Translations under genes and position numbers: made by a program
The notes under the pieces: model-generated
Seen by the model: the letters and a program-made list of their open reading frames with translations, nothing else
Databases searched by the model: none
What the model was told of the DNA's origin: nothing
Assembly (NCBI GenBank): GCA_014058105.1
Contig: JACGCM010001011.1
Location: forward strand, 2,361,501 to 2,425,500
From: Kingdonia uniflora
Taxonomy: Eukaryota; Streptophyta; Magnoliopsida; Ranunculales; Circaeasteraceae
Length of the DNA: 64,000 nt
Direction of reading: 5' to 3'
Shown here: positions 23,190 through 33,801 of the stretch, piece by piece
Layout of the letters: every line of letters begins with the position of its first letter
How positions within the stretch are numbered: position 1 is the stretch's first letter

Positions 23190-25418
23190 AATTAATAATA
23201 TAATTTGTTCGACATTGATATTTACAATAAAAAATTACATATACAAAAACATCAAAAACACTTATATTTACTTAGACGGGCCACTACGGCTACTACCGGC
23301 TCCCCTGGTTCGCGGACCAGATCTACGGTTCCTCTGCTTCATCCCCGCACTACCTCCAGGTGGTAGCGGCACCATCCGTACGTCACGTACCCTCCTCAGA
23401 TGTAGGTCCTGAACAAGACAAATAAAATTTATAAATATTTTGACAAAATAAATATGCCAATAAGAAAAAATAAAATAAAAAAATACATAAATAAATTACT
23501 TACATGCGCATATAGCTGGTTGTCTAAACTGTCTAAGTGCCTCCTCAAAGTAGCATTTTCATCAGTCAACTCTTGGAGCCTCAGGGCATCCCGTGCAGGC
23601 TCTGTAAGGCAAAGTCGTTGCATACCATAAGTTAGGTACCACAACTCCTCTGCACTGTAGGAGGCAGACATGGGTGACAGGTCCCTCAAGCGGTGGATGG
23701 GGAGCAGCTCATGCCTCCCTGTCCACTCCATGTACCACCCCGGGCTAGGCCCCTCGAGCTCGATAGGCAAACTGAAGTCCTAGGACAAGCTCTGAATAGA
23801 CACTGACGTAACCACCACGGGTGTAATGCCAGCCCTGAGTGCAGAGGGTTTGAACAGATCTATATTCCCTATCCTCTGGGAATATGTCAACAGGTGGCCT
23901 ACCTCTCTAGTTTGGTCTGCCTAATATGAAACGTAAGCCTCTCGCTCCTCCCCTTACACAAACTGCTCATAGTCAATGAAGCTGGTCTGTCTCATCACTT
24001 GTAAATCTACTGGACTAAAATGTGGCGACATGCTAAGCAAAGGATCCAAAGGAATACCCTCAGTGCTAGTCAACTGCCTCTAACATCTATTCCCCAAGTA
24101 ATTCTTGCAGTTTCCATTTGGGATCTGAAGTGACATCCTCTTACTGGAGGGACGCAGTCCGTACGTCATTTAACTCAGACACCACAAAATCCAACTATGG
24201 TCGTTAGGTAATCATCTTAATAGTCTGGTGGTCAATGTGGTATCTGCCTAGAATAAACAAATTGGCTGCCTGGTCATTTGTTTTTTTCCTGTTCCCCTCT
24301 CCCATGATCTGAGGTGCGAATGGGCCGAAATCTTAACCTCTTTATTGACAATAGGGTGACCAACCCCACAATACTCGTAGAACCAATAATGCATTTCGGA
24401 ATAACATAAAAAAAATTATAAATTATATTTAAGACGTTTATTGGAAGATATTTGATTTATAGTTTGTAAGGAAAAAGTGTTAGTGTACCTCAAGAAGTTG
24501 GGAATATCCAGTGATAGTACCCCCGGTCGTGACTGTGGTATCCAAACCATGGCACAGGGAAGCAAGAATAGCATAACCCCTGTCATATTCGGCAGCCTTA
24601 TCCAAATTGGCCACGGCTGCGAGATATCAAAACAGAACGGTGTCGTTGGTCATTTAGAACCATAAATGTCCCATCATGAAGAGGATAAAAGTATGAGCAA
24701 TAGTAATATCATCCTTCCGATCAGTTGTGATGGTCAAATACGTCCTCAAATGTGAAATGCTAACGTCTGGATTTAATGTTAGGGAGTAATTGCCTCGTAT
24801 TGTATAAAACACTCCATGCGTCGTCATACGGTACCTATGTTGGATATCAGTCTATTGACAATGATGTTTGCATCTGTAAATCTAATGGAGTGACCATAAT
24901 CTCTACACACGAGAACACAAATGTGCTCATTGTCGGCCACCAACGCTCTGTAAGCGCCTGAATTAGGCGATTATCAAAATTACCCAAGCGTATATCTATA
25001 AAGCTACCGATTATCTTGACCACGACATCCCTAATTGTTATAATTGTGGAAATCTCCTTCCATACTTTCATTACTATAGCGAATGTACCGTGCTGACGTA
25101 TCGAATCCTGATTCTGTTCATTAGAGCATTTTGTCAAATACTTGATTTATGGAAATAACAAATTTACAATTAAACAAAAACTTACCGTGAGTTCCTTGCC
25201 AGTGTAATAAATATGACTGGCGCCATCTGGAGTTGAGTAATAAACCTATTTGAGTAGTTTTCTTGGGGTGGGTTTGGTATAGGTTGGGTTTGTTGGGCAT
25301 CATCAAATTCTACTCGTTTTTTCTTCCTTCCGGACCTCGACCGAGTTATGGCTCGCTCTGGATCTCTTGTCACTCTAAACCCAGGTAATGTACTGGCGTG
25401 CGGGTCTCCCTGTGGCAT
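23190..25418 (-). pseudogene. Plant mobile domain (MAIN-like) protein relic
   Basis: Start at 25418 (MPQGDPHASTLPG) with a basic KKKR stretch. Downstream is RLIQALTERWWPTMSTFVF, then EIMVTPLDLQMQTSLSIDR, matching the LxERWRxETHTFHxxxGExTxTLxDVxxxLGLxIDG pattern of the plant mobile domain (PF10536; MAIN and phosphatase-7-long-form-like proteins). Near 24640 is LFMMGHLWF; at 24600-24480 are AAVANLDKAAEYDRGYAILA and LCHG; near 23720 is SPGWYMEW, then a leucine-rich end. Many stops break it. This domain often travels in transposons. It begins just inside the right Harbinger end, so it may be cargo. Confidence 0.6.
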
Positions 25419-25707
25419 CTCTATTTTAAATTTGTTGGGGAAATAATTTTTTTACCTTCAAATTGAGAGAGATGAAGAAGTAAGATGTGAAGAATGAGTC
25501 GTGTTGGGAAGCAAAAATTATAACAGTTGAAACGGCGGTAAAAGGAACACCGCGCGGTAATTAGAACTCCCAGTTAAATTTTAAAAAAAAGGGCACATCA
25601 CAAACCCAGACTTGCTGCTGGGAGAGGCTGGGTTTTGGTTGGGTTTATTGTGGGATCCCTGTCAGAGCCCATACCCAAATCCCAACTTGTTGCTAGATTT
25701 ACTCTAA

Positions 25708-26463
25708 TTGGGGCTAACTCTTGTTCGACACTCAGCGTCACTTTATACTTGTTTATACTAGAAGTACCTCTATCACCCAACTCCACATACAATAGATACT
25801 CCACTTCAAAAACATACCTTTGGCTCTCTACTTTGGTAAACTTGTTAAATGGGTGCATTGGTTTTCCAAACAAAGCATGGATTGTTCATATAGTAGACAA
25901 GAATAATGTTTCTTTTTTGTGGTTTAGAATTTTTTTTATGGTTATCATTTGAAAGCTCTAGGAGATATCCTTAATTAATTACAGACTAGTTCTATCATCT
26001 ATGGAATTCTAGCTTATAGCTCCAAATCCGTTTCAATTTTTTTTTTGTTTTTTTTTGTTTTAATAAAGTAGTAAGCAGAAATGAACCTCACGGCCATACG
26101 CATAACATGTATCATACATTTGACTATTTATAAGTTGTTTAACCTTTGACCCTCTCATATTTATAGACATACTTAAAACAATATGAACTTCCAATGGCCA
26201 TCATAGTTTATATTTATTGAAGTCCACCATTTTGCTTGCTAATGAAAAAGGTCTTATATTTATATTTAGCTTTCATTTTATTTGGTATTAAATTTCCATC
26301 TGCGTATAGTTTGTTTCTAAGAAAAACTAGTGTTTGTATGCAAACTGAATTAATTAGTAGCCTTTACATGGTCTGATATTCGTGCTGACATTGTTATTAT
26401 TAATGATAATAAACCCAATAGGAAAAAACTTTAAGGTTAATGTGTTTGGTTATGCATTTAAGT
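25708..26463. other. Spacer of the 12.7 kb element, no gene seen
   Basis: Lies between the Harbinger end and the hAT element. AT-rich, with T-runs at 26036-26060 and only short frames. The last 8 bp (26456-26463, ATTTAAGT) are the left target duplication of the hAT element. Confidence 0.5.
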
Positions 26464-27315
26464 TAGGGGTGGCAATTTGACCTGAACCTGTTAACCCGAT
26501 GCGAACCCGACCCGAATTTCGCGGGTTTGGGTTTTACATTTTTGGGTTTCGGATCAATTTGGGTCGACCCAATTAACCCGTTTAGATAACGGGTCGGGTT
26601 TGGGTTTCACTGTCATGGGTTCGGGTTGACCCGCGAGCCCATTTAACTCAAATATAATTTAATGTTATACTTTAACCAATCTCACTGAAAAACACCGTTT
26701 GGACAAAGATTGTAACAATTACTTCATTATCCTCTATTTGATTATACTTTTTTCAAAAGATGCTTTTCACCAACGAGGTCTTGATTATTCGAACTATGAA
26801 TTTTTAGTTTTTCCTTTAGTATTTCTTCAAAAGTGTTTAATTGTTAAATTTCTCTATGTAGTTTTCTCTCTCTATTTTGGAGTGAAGGGTCATTCGATTC
26901 CAATGACTCTGATACTCTTTAGCATTCTCATAGGTTAAAATTTTGTTATACTATTATCTCTTTATCTCCCTCTATGAGGAATGTTCTTTATTCAAATCTC
27001 TTTTTATAATTTGTGTATTTTCTGTGGATTGTTATCATTCACTAAATGTGAGTTTTTGATCTCATTTCACAGTTAATTTTTAAATGTTCTCATAATTACC
27101 CTCTAATCATCTGATTCTCACTTGTATTTTGTGATTTTCTTACTTATACGGGTTAATGGGTTAGGTCGGGTCAACCCGATTATAAGTAGGTCGGGTTTGG
27201 GTTCACAAATCTGACCCGTTTAATTAATGGGTCGGGTTTGGGTTTGGTGTTTCTCAACCCGAACCTAGGATGACTCGTGACGGGTTGACCCGACACGACC
27301 CAATTGCCACCCCTA
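26464..27315. mobile_element. Non-autonomous hAT transposon
   Basis: 852 bp with perfect 14-bp terminal inverted repeats TAGGGGTGGCAATT, flanked by near-identical 8-bp duplications, ATTTAAGT (26456-26463) and ATTTTAGT (27316-27323). Both ends carry dense GGGTCGGGTTTGGGTT-type subterminal repeats in opposite orientation, a hallmark of plant hAT non-autonomous elements. The interior (26650-27140) is AT-rich and shows no transposase; the 79-codon frame at 26699-26938 is not convincing. Confidence 0.9.
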
Positions 27316-27323
27316 ATTTTAGT

Positions 27324-27799
27324 TATAATTTTTCTCTTCAGTTTAGAATTTCTTTAATGCATATTTGCCATATAAACAATGGAAAATTAGTGAAAATCAA
27401 GGTAGCTTCTTAACAACTTTATCTTATTTTTTTGAACAGGTACCCTCTTATCTCGTCTAATGCTGTAGCATCATTGTAACCTTCCAAGGATAATTTGAAG
27501 TTTTCATATTCGAAATCTCTCATGTGCTTTTGGATTTTATTAAGTATTAGTTATTGAAATTTTTCGAGTTATTAGTTATCTTCTACAAGGTTAAGTACTT
27601 ATATGAGTTGTACTTGTATGTTGATGGATATATAGCTTAAATCGGTAAGAGTAGTCGTAGTTTGTGAAGATGCTGGCCGATTTCATCTGGATTCGTTTGA
27701 TTATTATAGTAGAAATAAAAATATTACAAATTTGTGTATTGATTATTATTTTTAGCATAATATATTGCAAAACACTTGTAAAATGGAAAATATTAATGC
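27324..27799. other. Spacer of the 12.7 kb element
   Basis: AT-rich DNA with no recognised coding; it leads into the subterminal repeat region. Confidence 0.4.
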
Positions 27800-28275
27800 A
27801 AGGGATATATGATGGTGTTTATAAATGCTATTATAAGTAGACGATAATGTTTACTAAACGCTATTGAAAGAGTTTCAATAGTACAAAGTAAATGCTATCT
27901 ATTGTCGATTTGTAATTACATTTCGTAAATATTATGTTAAGTAAACAATAGCAGCCAGTAAATGCCGTTAAAAAATGCTTTTAATAGCATGTAGAAAAAA
28001 TCAATTATAAAAAGGATTGCATTGCATATTACAGCATACGGAGAATGCTATTGTAACTTTTCCATAACAATTTTGAATGCTATTATAATAAGCAAACAGC
28101 AGCTTTCAGCAGCTATTATTAAAAAGTTTACAATAGCATTCTTATAATACAATTCTTTTATAGCATGCGTAAAAACGCTATTGAAAAAAAGATAGTATTG
28201 CATAATAGAGCAGATCAAAAATGCTAAGGTAGCTTTCATAACGGTTTTCAAATTCCATTATGTGTTTTTTCTTGT
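27800..28275. repeat. Subterminal ATGCTATT/AATAGCAT repeats
   Basis: About nine copies of ATGCTATT, ACGCTATT or their complement AATAGCAT occur within 475 bp of the right terminus (for example near 27823, 27855, 27983, 28047, 28077, 28132, 28160). Such clustered subterminal motifs are typical transposase-binding arrays of CACTA-like elements. The same motif appears beside the left end near 15585-15615. Confidence 0.7.
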
Positions 28276-28280
28276 AGTCT

Positions 28281-28990
28281 CCATTTCTCAAAACCATGAT
28301 GGGGACACTTTAACAATTTTTTCTTAAAACACTAATGCTTGGTAAAAATTTCTCTGTCTTCTTGAAGAAAATCTGAGATATAATGTTTTAAGAGGTTGAT
28401 TTTTTACATAGTGGAAAACTTGATTTTAAACTTCTGTTTAAGGGTGTTCCACTTGTCAATTGACTTAGGTAGCAAAGAATTTAGCCAACGTTTTGCTTGC
28501 CTTTTAAAGAGAATGGGAAAATGAGTATAAATAGATGTATTCTATTATTATGTCTTTACATTGAAATGTTTGGCAAATTGATTTCAATTCATCGATATGT
28601 AAACATGGGTCTTGAGTATTGAGTTTGTTAAAATGTAGAATTAGGTTTAAAATTGAAGGCTTGATATCGAACTAGGTTGCCGCAATTACTTCTAACTTTA
28701 TGCATTTTGATGAGTTTTACGAAATGGGAGCACAAAGTTTCCTCGGTGACTTGTCACCTATTGGTTCTGGTTCAGGTTTAGGTTCAGGAAGAAATTCTTT
28801 TTCTGTTTCAAGGTCGTATATGGCCCGAATGTCCACCTGTTGGACTTGGTTAGCCGAATTAACAGTTTTAGGATTTGGTGGTAAATCAATGTGTTTCTTA
28901 ATCTCATCGTACTTGGGCTTGCCCTAATGAAATGAAATAGAATTGCCAATCCAACGTGAATTTAAACACACGATTGAAGATAAACACATC
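28281..28990 (-). pseudogene. gag of the Athila-like element, N-terminal part
   Basis: The minus strand reads KPKYDEIKKHIDLPPNPKT, a Pro/Glu-rich stretch (EPKPEPEPIGDKSP), then FDIKPSILNL, THFPFSLKGKQNVG and FFKKTEKF, and ends at the insertion with the codons of CPHHGFEKWR context (frameshifted). This is the capsid region of Athila-type gag. It includes stops and a frameshift. The frame is cut at 28280 by the 12.7 kb insertion and resumes at 15551. Confidence 0.75.
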
Positions 28991-29972
28991 AATGGTTTTT
29001 AAAGTTAAATTAAACTAACTCAATCATAATCTAGATGTTAATAAAATTGGGTATGCCGGGCTGGCGTGTGAATCCTAGCGTGAAAGCTTCACTATGCTAG
29101 CAACAGTCTTAGTGTTTAGGCATCAATCCTCATGCCTGTATGCCTCACCTTATCGTAGGTGACTCACACGGAATGGTGACGTCGCTTAGTAACCGATGGT
29201 TCGCGGCGCTTGGCTGAAGTGGTTCTTATGAATTTGTATTGGTACCCCAGTCCGATACCACCTAATTCCACAAGTAATGAAATCTTTTGGAAATCTTATT
29301 AATTGATTTTAAGTTTTAATTAAATTTAAAGGTCGGGATAGTTAAGAACATGTGATACGGATTTTTCCGTATCCCTAGGTGGGAGGTCTCACTCGCTAGG
29401 GATTTCAATGGGTGATAAAATCCTGGGGAAGTACCCTAGTGGTTAAAGGCTTTACTATTGTTAAAAATAGAGTAAAATTTTAAACATAAGGTCAATCCAA
29501 ACACAACAAAATAATAATAATTTAAGAGCAGCGTGTATTTGAATAGTCTATACGACTTACTTTCTTAATGCCGTGGCGGAGTGGTCATGAACCCCTTTTA
29601 TATGTCAAGTTTAAAAAAATGACCAACCTACGGAAAATGTTTCCCGGTGAAGCTGCGGCCGCCTCTTCATTTAGGGAGCAAAAGAAGGTGATGCCCTTTA
29701 CTTTGGGGGGACAAGAATGATTTATAGAGATATTTTAAGTTTTTTGTATTTTCCCTAATTTTTTACTTTTCGCTCCATTCGAATTTCCAATCGTGATCAA
29801 GAAAGCTTTGTGCGATGTCAGAATTTATCAGCACCTAAAAAATCACAAGTTTTACTATTAGTGATAATAAATTACTATTGAGAACTTCAATGCATGATAC
29901 TACTGATTAGAGGAAAATAGAGAGATGTTACCTAGAACTAATCAATATACCACAAGTCCACAACATAGAGAT
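28991..29972 (-). other. Leader of the Athila-like element, with a GC-richer block
   Basis: No frame is credible. A block at about 29050-29260 is clearly more GC-rich than its surroundings and contains GGTATGCCGGGCTGGCGTG and CATGCCTGTATGCCTCACC. Another patch near 29395 reads GTATCCCTAGGTGGGAGG. I cannot assign them; they may be 5' leader structure or another insertion. Confidence 0.4.
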
Positions 29973-30724
29973 TGTAGGGGGCTAATTCGTAGAAGGGTGA
30001 CTAAACTCTTACACTACGGGGTTTATGTTCGACTAGGGGTTTAACAAGCATATTCAATAGAAAGAGGGAAAACTCTATATAAATTTACTTGCGTGAGTCC
30101 TAGAATAGGATTCCACCACAACCTCTAGCAAGGATTTCAAAGATGGCCATGTATATATGGATGGGATTACAGAATTGGATTAGAGTAGGCTAAATCTTCA
30201 AGCTTCTGAAGGCACTAGAAGGTTGTCAGAGCTTCTCTAAGGTATGTGTGGGCAAAATATCTCAACCTCTTTATGATAGCTCCCCTTCCCTATTTAGAGA
30301 AGATAGGAATGGTGACATCACCATAGAGGGGTCAAATTATAAGTGTATCCTTACTGATAACTGTTTTGTATTGAAGTCGACTTTGCCAGAGTTGTCTGTT
30401 GAATTGTCTGAGATTTTCTGCCTACAACCATAGGTTGAGCTGGATTGAAGCATGGTCGAATGTAGGTTTATTATGGGTTTTGATAGATTTACAAGTACGG
30501 TATGCTTCGAGTCTATAAGTAGTTTTGAGATGGCCTTCGGGTATTCGATTCATCTTTAAAGGCTGCGAGTAAGCAACTACAAAGATTTCAATAAAAAATA
30601 AAGAACACCGACAACGGTAAACCACTAATGACTAATGATATTGTGTAACCCGGGATTAAACTAAAACCTCCCCAGCAACCACGAATAAATGAGTATACGC
30701 AAATTAATAGAAGTACTAACTACA
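29973..30724 (-). repeat. Solo LTR of the Tat-type family at 39-53 kb
   Basis: 752 bp, TGTAGGGGGC ... CTAACTACA. It aligns along its length with the two halves of the LTR at 48098-48429 and 52800-53229 (GACTAAACTCTTACAC, TTCAAGCTTCTGAAGG, AGCTCCCCTTCCCTATT, GTATCCTTACTGATA shared). No primer site or polypurine tract borders it, so it is a solo LTR. Flanking 5-mers (GAGAT, GCTAC) do not match. Confidence 0.75.
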
Positions 30725-30897
30725 GCTACCAACAAAGTTATATTTAATTATGCTTAACCTAAAGGAGATGCTAACTACTGACTACTATTTTTTTCCCACC
30801 AAGTACACAATAAAGAGATAAAATAAGATGCATGTGGGGTGTAACTTATTTTAACTTTGACATATATAAATTATATAAATTAAAGTGATGCATGTGG
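30725..30897. other. Leader remnant and left LINE target duplication
   Basis: AT-rich leader of the Athila-like element. The last bases, AAAGTGATGCATGTGG (30882-30897), are the left target-site duplication of the LINE; a related GATGCATGTGG is already present at 30830. Confidence 0.7.
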
Positions 30898-32087
30898 CAA
30901 CTAGTAAATGAAACTTCTAGAGAGAGAAAATCCGGTTTTAAGGTTAGAGAGAGAAAGTAGATCTGAGATCTAGAGTTTCATTTTCGGTGATTTCTTAGGA
31001 GGCGTATCCTTCCTATCCGTATCCAAACCACTCCCCCTGTTAACCTACCCATCATCCTCACCCTGGCTTTGTGGCTATGTGGTACTGTTGTTTAGGCTTT
31101 AAAGTCTTCTCTACTGATGTGGGGAATTGGTGGAGGAATCTGATTACTCTATATTTTCAGGATTTCAATTACTACCTTTGAACTCATCTCATTAGTTTTT
31201 TGTGATTTGATATGTTACAAAATTTGATTCCTTAATCTTCTTTGCTTGGGTCTTCGTGTGTTTGTGTTTTACCTTGCAGGTGTGGCGGCAACGAGCCTGG
31301 AAGATTGGGAGTCTTAGAATGGTAAGGTGGATACAAGTATGAACGATCAATAGGCTTGAGGAAGCTATTTGTTTGATTCGAGCGACTGATTTTTTGATAG
31401 AGGGAAGAAAGGCTTTAAGGGCAACTCGGGTACTGCAAAAAAAAGAAAAAAAAAAGCTGAAGTCGTGGTAACTTTAGTGTAATTGTTGGTTCAGCTGGCA
31501 GGTATACCGAGACCGGGGCTGTGGCGACTTACTGGGCTGGGCTTGGGTACGAATTGTCTGAATTTTTGGTCCGGGTTAGAACAGTTGTTGTGTTGGGCTG
31601 GATAAGCACTTTGGGTTAATTGAGGTAGGCTGAATCTATTGCTTTTTGTGTTGGTTGCAGTATCCTTGTTGGGCCTAGATCCTAGGCTTTAAATTCGAAT
31701 TTTGGTTTTTTTCACTTTCTCTGCTCCTGTTGTTAAAAGTGGGTACCACGTCTTGGCGACAGCTCCTTGCATTTAATGCTTGATATTTTCTGATTGATTG
31801 TCACTTCTTCTTTTCTTTTGCTATAGTGTCTATGTTATGTCTTTAAGTTTTACGTTGGTGATTAAGTTGGGGGTTGGGGGAGTTAACACTTCTGTCTTTT
31901 TGGGTCTTTAGTTAGGACTGTTTGTTGGGTGCTAGCGGTTCTTGAAAACAGGAAGGGCCTGTATTTTTATGAAGATAGACAAAATTTCGTCCTCTGTTCT
32001 CTACAAGTGGTGCTGAATTTTGTTATTACTTGTAGGACCAGCTGGTTGAAGATTATTCTGATTAGAAGGAGTTCCTTGTTAGGTGTT
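30898..32087 (+). other. LINE 5' untranslated region
   Basis: About 1.2 kb before ORF1: begins CAACTAGTAAATG, contains GAGAGAGAAAA-rich leader sequence, an A-run (31437-31455) and GT/GGG-rich stretches. No frame is credible; the 53 codons before 32088 in the ORF1 frame are probably leader. Confidence 0.6.
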
Positions 32088-33360
32088 ATGACTTCGCATA
32101 CTGTCAACCAAGAATTTGTGAATAGTATGGAACGGCTAACAATGAAAAAGCCGAGAGGAGCGATAGTAGTAAAGATACTACCGGAAATCATACGAGATGA
32201 AGAAGAACGTTGGAAATATGCTCTCATCGGCACAATGTCTTTTGAGACTGGTCAGAGTTTTTCAAAAATTGTGGCGGCACTTAAAAGTTTCTGGCCGATA
32301 GAGGCCTCTGAAAACATACAAATTTTCGAAAGAATTGTCAACGGTAAAACGTATTTTTTGTTCAAATTCAGATCAACTTATGACCAAAATTTTGTATTAC
32401 TGAATCAACCATGGAATCCTTATGGTCATTCTATTATTATTATGCCGTATGAAGCTAGATCACCAATCGAACCTCTTATTTACAAGTATGTTCCCTTTTG
32501 GGTTAAATTTAGCATTCTAGACCCCTTTTATGGTACCCCAGTGTTCCTTTTTAAATTTGGCCAAAATCTAGGATAAGTGTTAACGACGGAACAAAATAGG
32601 GAGAACAAACGGGTGAAGAAATATGGATATAGAGCTAGAATTGTCATGGATATTTACGTGGTATTCCCACCAGTGGTGTGAGCAGAAGTGAATGATGAGC
32701 AGATATCTATTGATATCTAATATGAAGGGATTTCAGTAAATTTCTGTAGTATTTGTTTCAAAATGGGACAAAGGGCACCGACATGCACAGTGAGTCCTGA
32801 GGCAGAAGAAATAGGGATGAGGATTATGAGTGGTTTATTACCTCAGACTGAAATACCATCCTAGGTTAGTAGTCTTGTACGAGCGGAATTAGAACGGGGA
32901 CTATCTAGATCTCGTCCTTATCAGGGAATGCTTCTTGGGGTCAGTACCTAGATCCTACTGAGATTACATCAGAACTCAAAAGACACAGCAAAGGGAAAAG
33001 GTATGTTACCAGGAGTGGAAAAATGTATCAACAGCTTCAGGCTACATTGGGGGGAGATATAGAGAGGTCTATTCCAAGGAGGATCCATCAGAAGGAATTT
33101 TGTTACGGGGTGCTGACGGATTCTCAGAGTATGTAGGTTATCTAATTTGGATGGTTTTGGTGTTTTGGGGGACCAGATGATGGGACGGCAAAGGGAGCCA
33201 GCTGCTGGATATACTGGAACACTGATTAGGGAAACATCAGCTCACGTAGTGATGGTGGAGGAGGCAACGGCTATGATCCAGCTAGGGGGTGATACCTACT
33301 GTCAAGTAGGGTGGAATCTAGAGAGGGACAATGTTTGGGGGATGGTTTAGAAGAAAGGGA
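32088..33360 (+). pseudogene. LINE ORF1, DUF4283 nucleic-acid-binding protein
   Basis: Start Met at 32088 (MTSHTVNQEFVNSMERL). The frame reads ALIGTMSFETGQSFSKIVAA, NGKTYFLFKFRSTYDQN, LLNQPWNPYGHSIIIM and KYVPFWVKFSI, the DUF4283 domain of plant LINE ORF1 proteins, and stops at 32576. In another frame downstream (about 32735-32800) is a zinc knuckle, CSICFKMGQRAPTC, where the usual His is Gln. A basic and Ser/Gly-rich tail follows to about 33360. It would coat LINE RNA. Confidence 0.8.
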
Positions 33361-33801
33361 GGGTGAGGAACAATGGAGAAGAGTTGTTGACAGGGTTTGG
33401 TGTGGAGGGATGAATTCAATTTTGGCGGAGCGATGACAGAGATTCTGGCGGCTGATTTTTGGATCTACCGACGACTATTTATCCCAAGGGGTAATTCGGT
33501 AGGGAACGATGAGTTCATCAAATAGGGACCCGATGATACTGGTGATCGCTCAGTTTCGATAGGTCAGAGCTTTCTCGGGATACCTACCGCCGCCTCTTGT
33601 GCTATACGTCTACAGTTCGCAATGAGGTTTTATTACTGATCCGCCTTACCATTCTAGCTTCCGACGCCCGGTTTTTGCCGTCCTTCTACTCTCAGGTGCA
33701 AACTCCTTCTATTGTGACTTACTCACGGATTCGTCAACTTATTTTCCTTCTCGACCGTTACTTTAATGGTTGGGGGCTCCACGGAGGCCACCCGAGCCAT
33801 T

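Larger units (their letters stand above)
19510..25704. mobile_element. PIF/Harbinger composite element
   Basis: The left terminus GAGCATCTTCAG (19510) is preceded by TAA (19507-19509). The right terminus in reverse complement, GAGTAAATCTAGC (25704), is followed on the plus strand by TAA (25705-25707). TWA duplications and GAGCATC-type ends are typical of PIF/Harbinger. Subterminal DNA is shared by both ends (CTCCCAGCAGC, GGGTTTG, GGCGGTAAAAGGA). A third terminus with the same ending lies at 22492, also followed by TAA, so the block may be a 2983-bp element (19510-22492) beside or nested in a second one. It carries ORF1 (plus), a truncated transposase (minus) and a plant-mobile-domain gene (minus). 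Confidence 0.7.
15555..28276. mobile_element. 12.7 kb TACAAG-ended DNA transposon inserted in gag
   Basis: The left end reads TACAAGAAAAAATAC (15555) and the right end in reverse complement reads TACAAGAAAAAACAC (28276). The bases GTC flank both ends (15552-15554 and 28277-28279); because the termini are ambiguous the duplication can also be read as 5-bp AGTCT with ACAAG ends. Removing the block rejoins gag in frame. Subterminal repeats ATGCTATT/AATAGCAT crowd the right end and a few occur at the left. The ends resemble CACTA termini (usual start CACTACAAGAAA) but the CAC is absent. Inside are a foldback, gene-like DNA, PIF/Harbinger and hAT insertions. I see no CACTA transposase, so it is probably non-autonomous. 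Confidence 0.65.

Noticed and set aside
26699..26938. 79-codon hydrophobic frame inside the hAT element.
   Set aside because: AT-rich composition only; no transposase motif, and the element is too short to be autonomous.
28048..28251. 67-codon minus-strand frame with membrane-like composition.
   Set aside because: Falls in the ATGCTATT subterminal repeats of the transposon; repeat-derived.
29570..29640. GCCGTGGCGGAGTGGTCAT resembles the D-arm side of a tRNA-Ser or tRNA-Leu.
   Set aside because: No anticodon arm, T-arm or acceptor pairing follows; the rest is AT-rich and unrelated.
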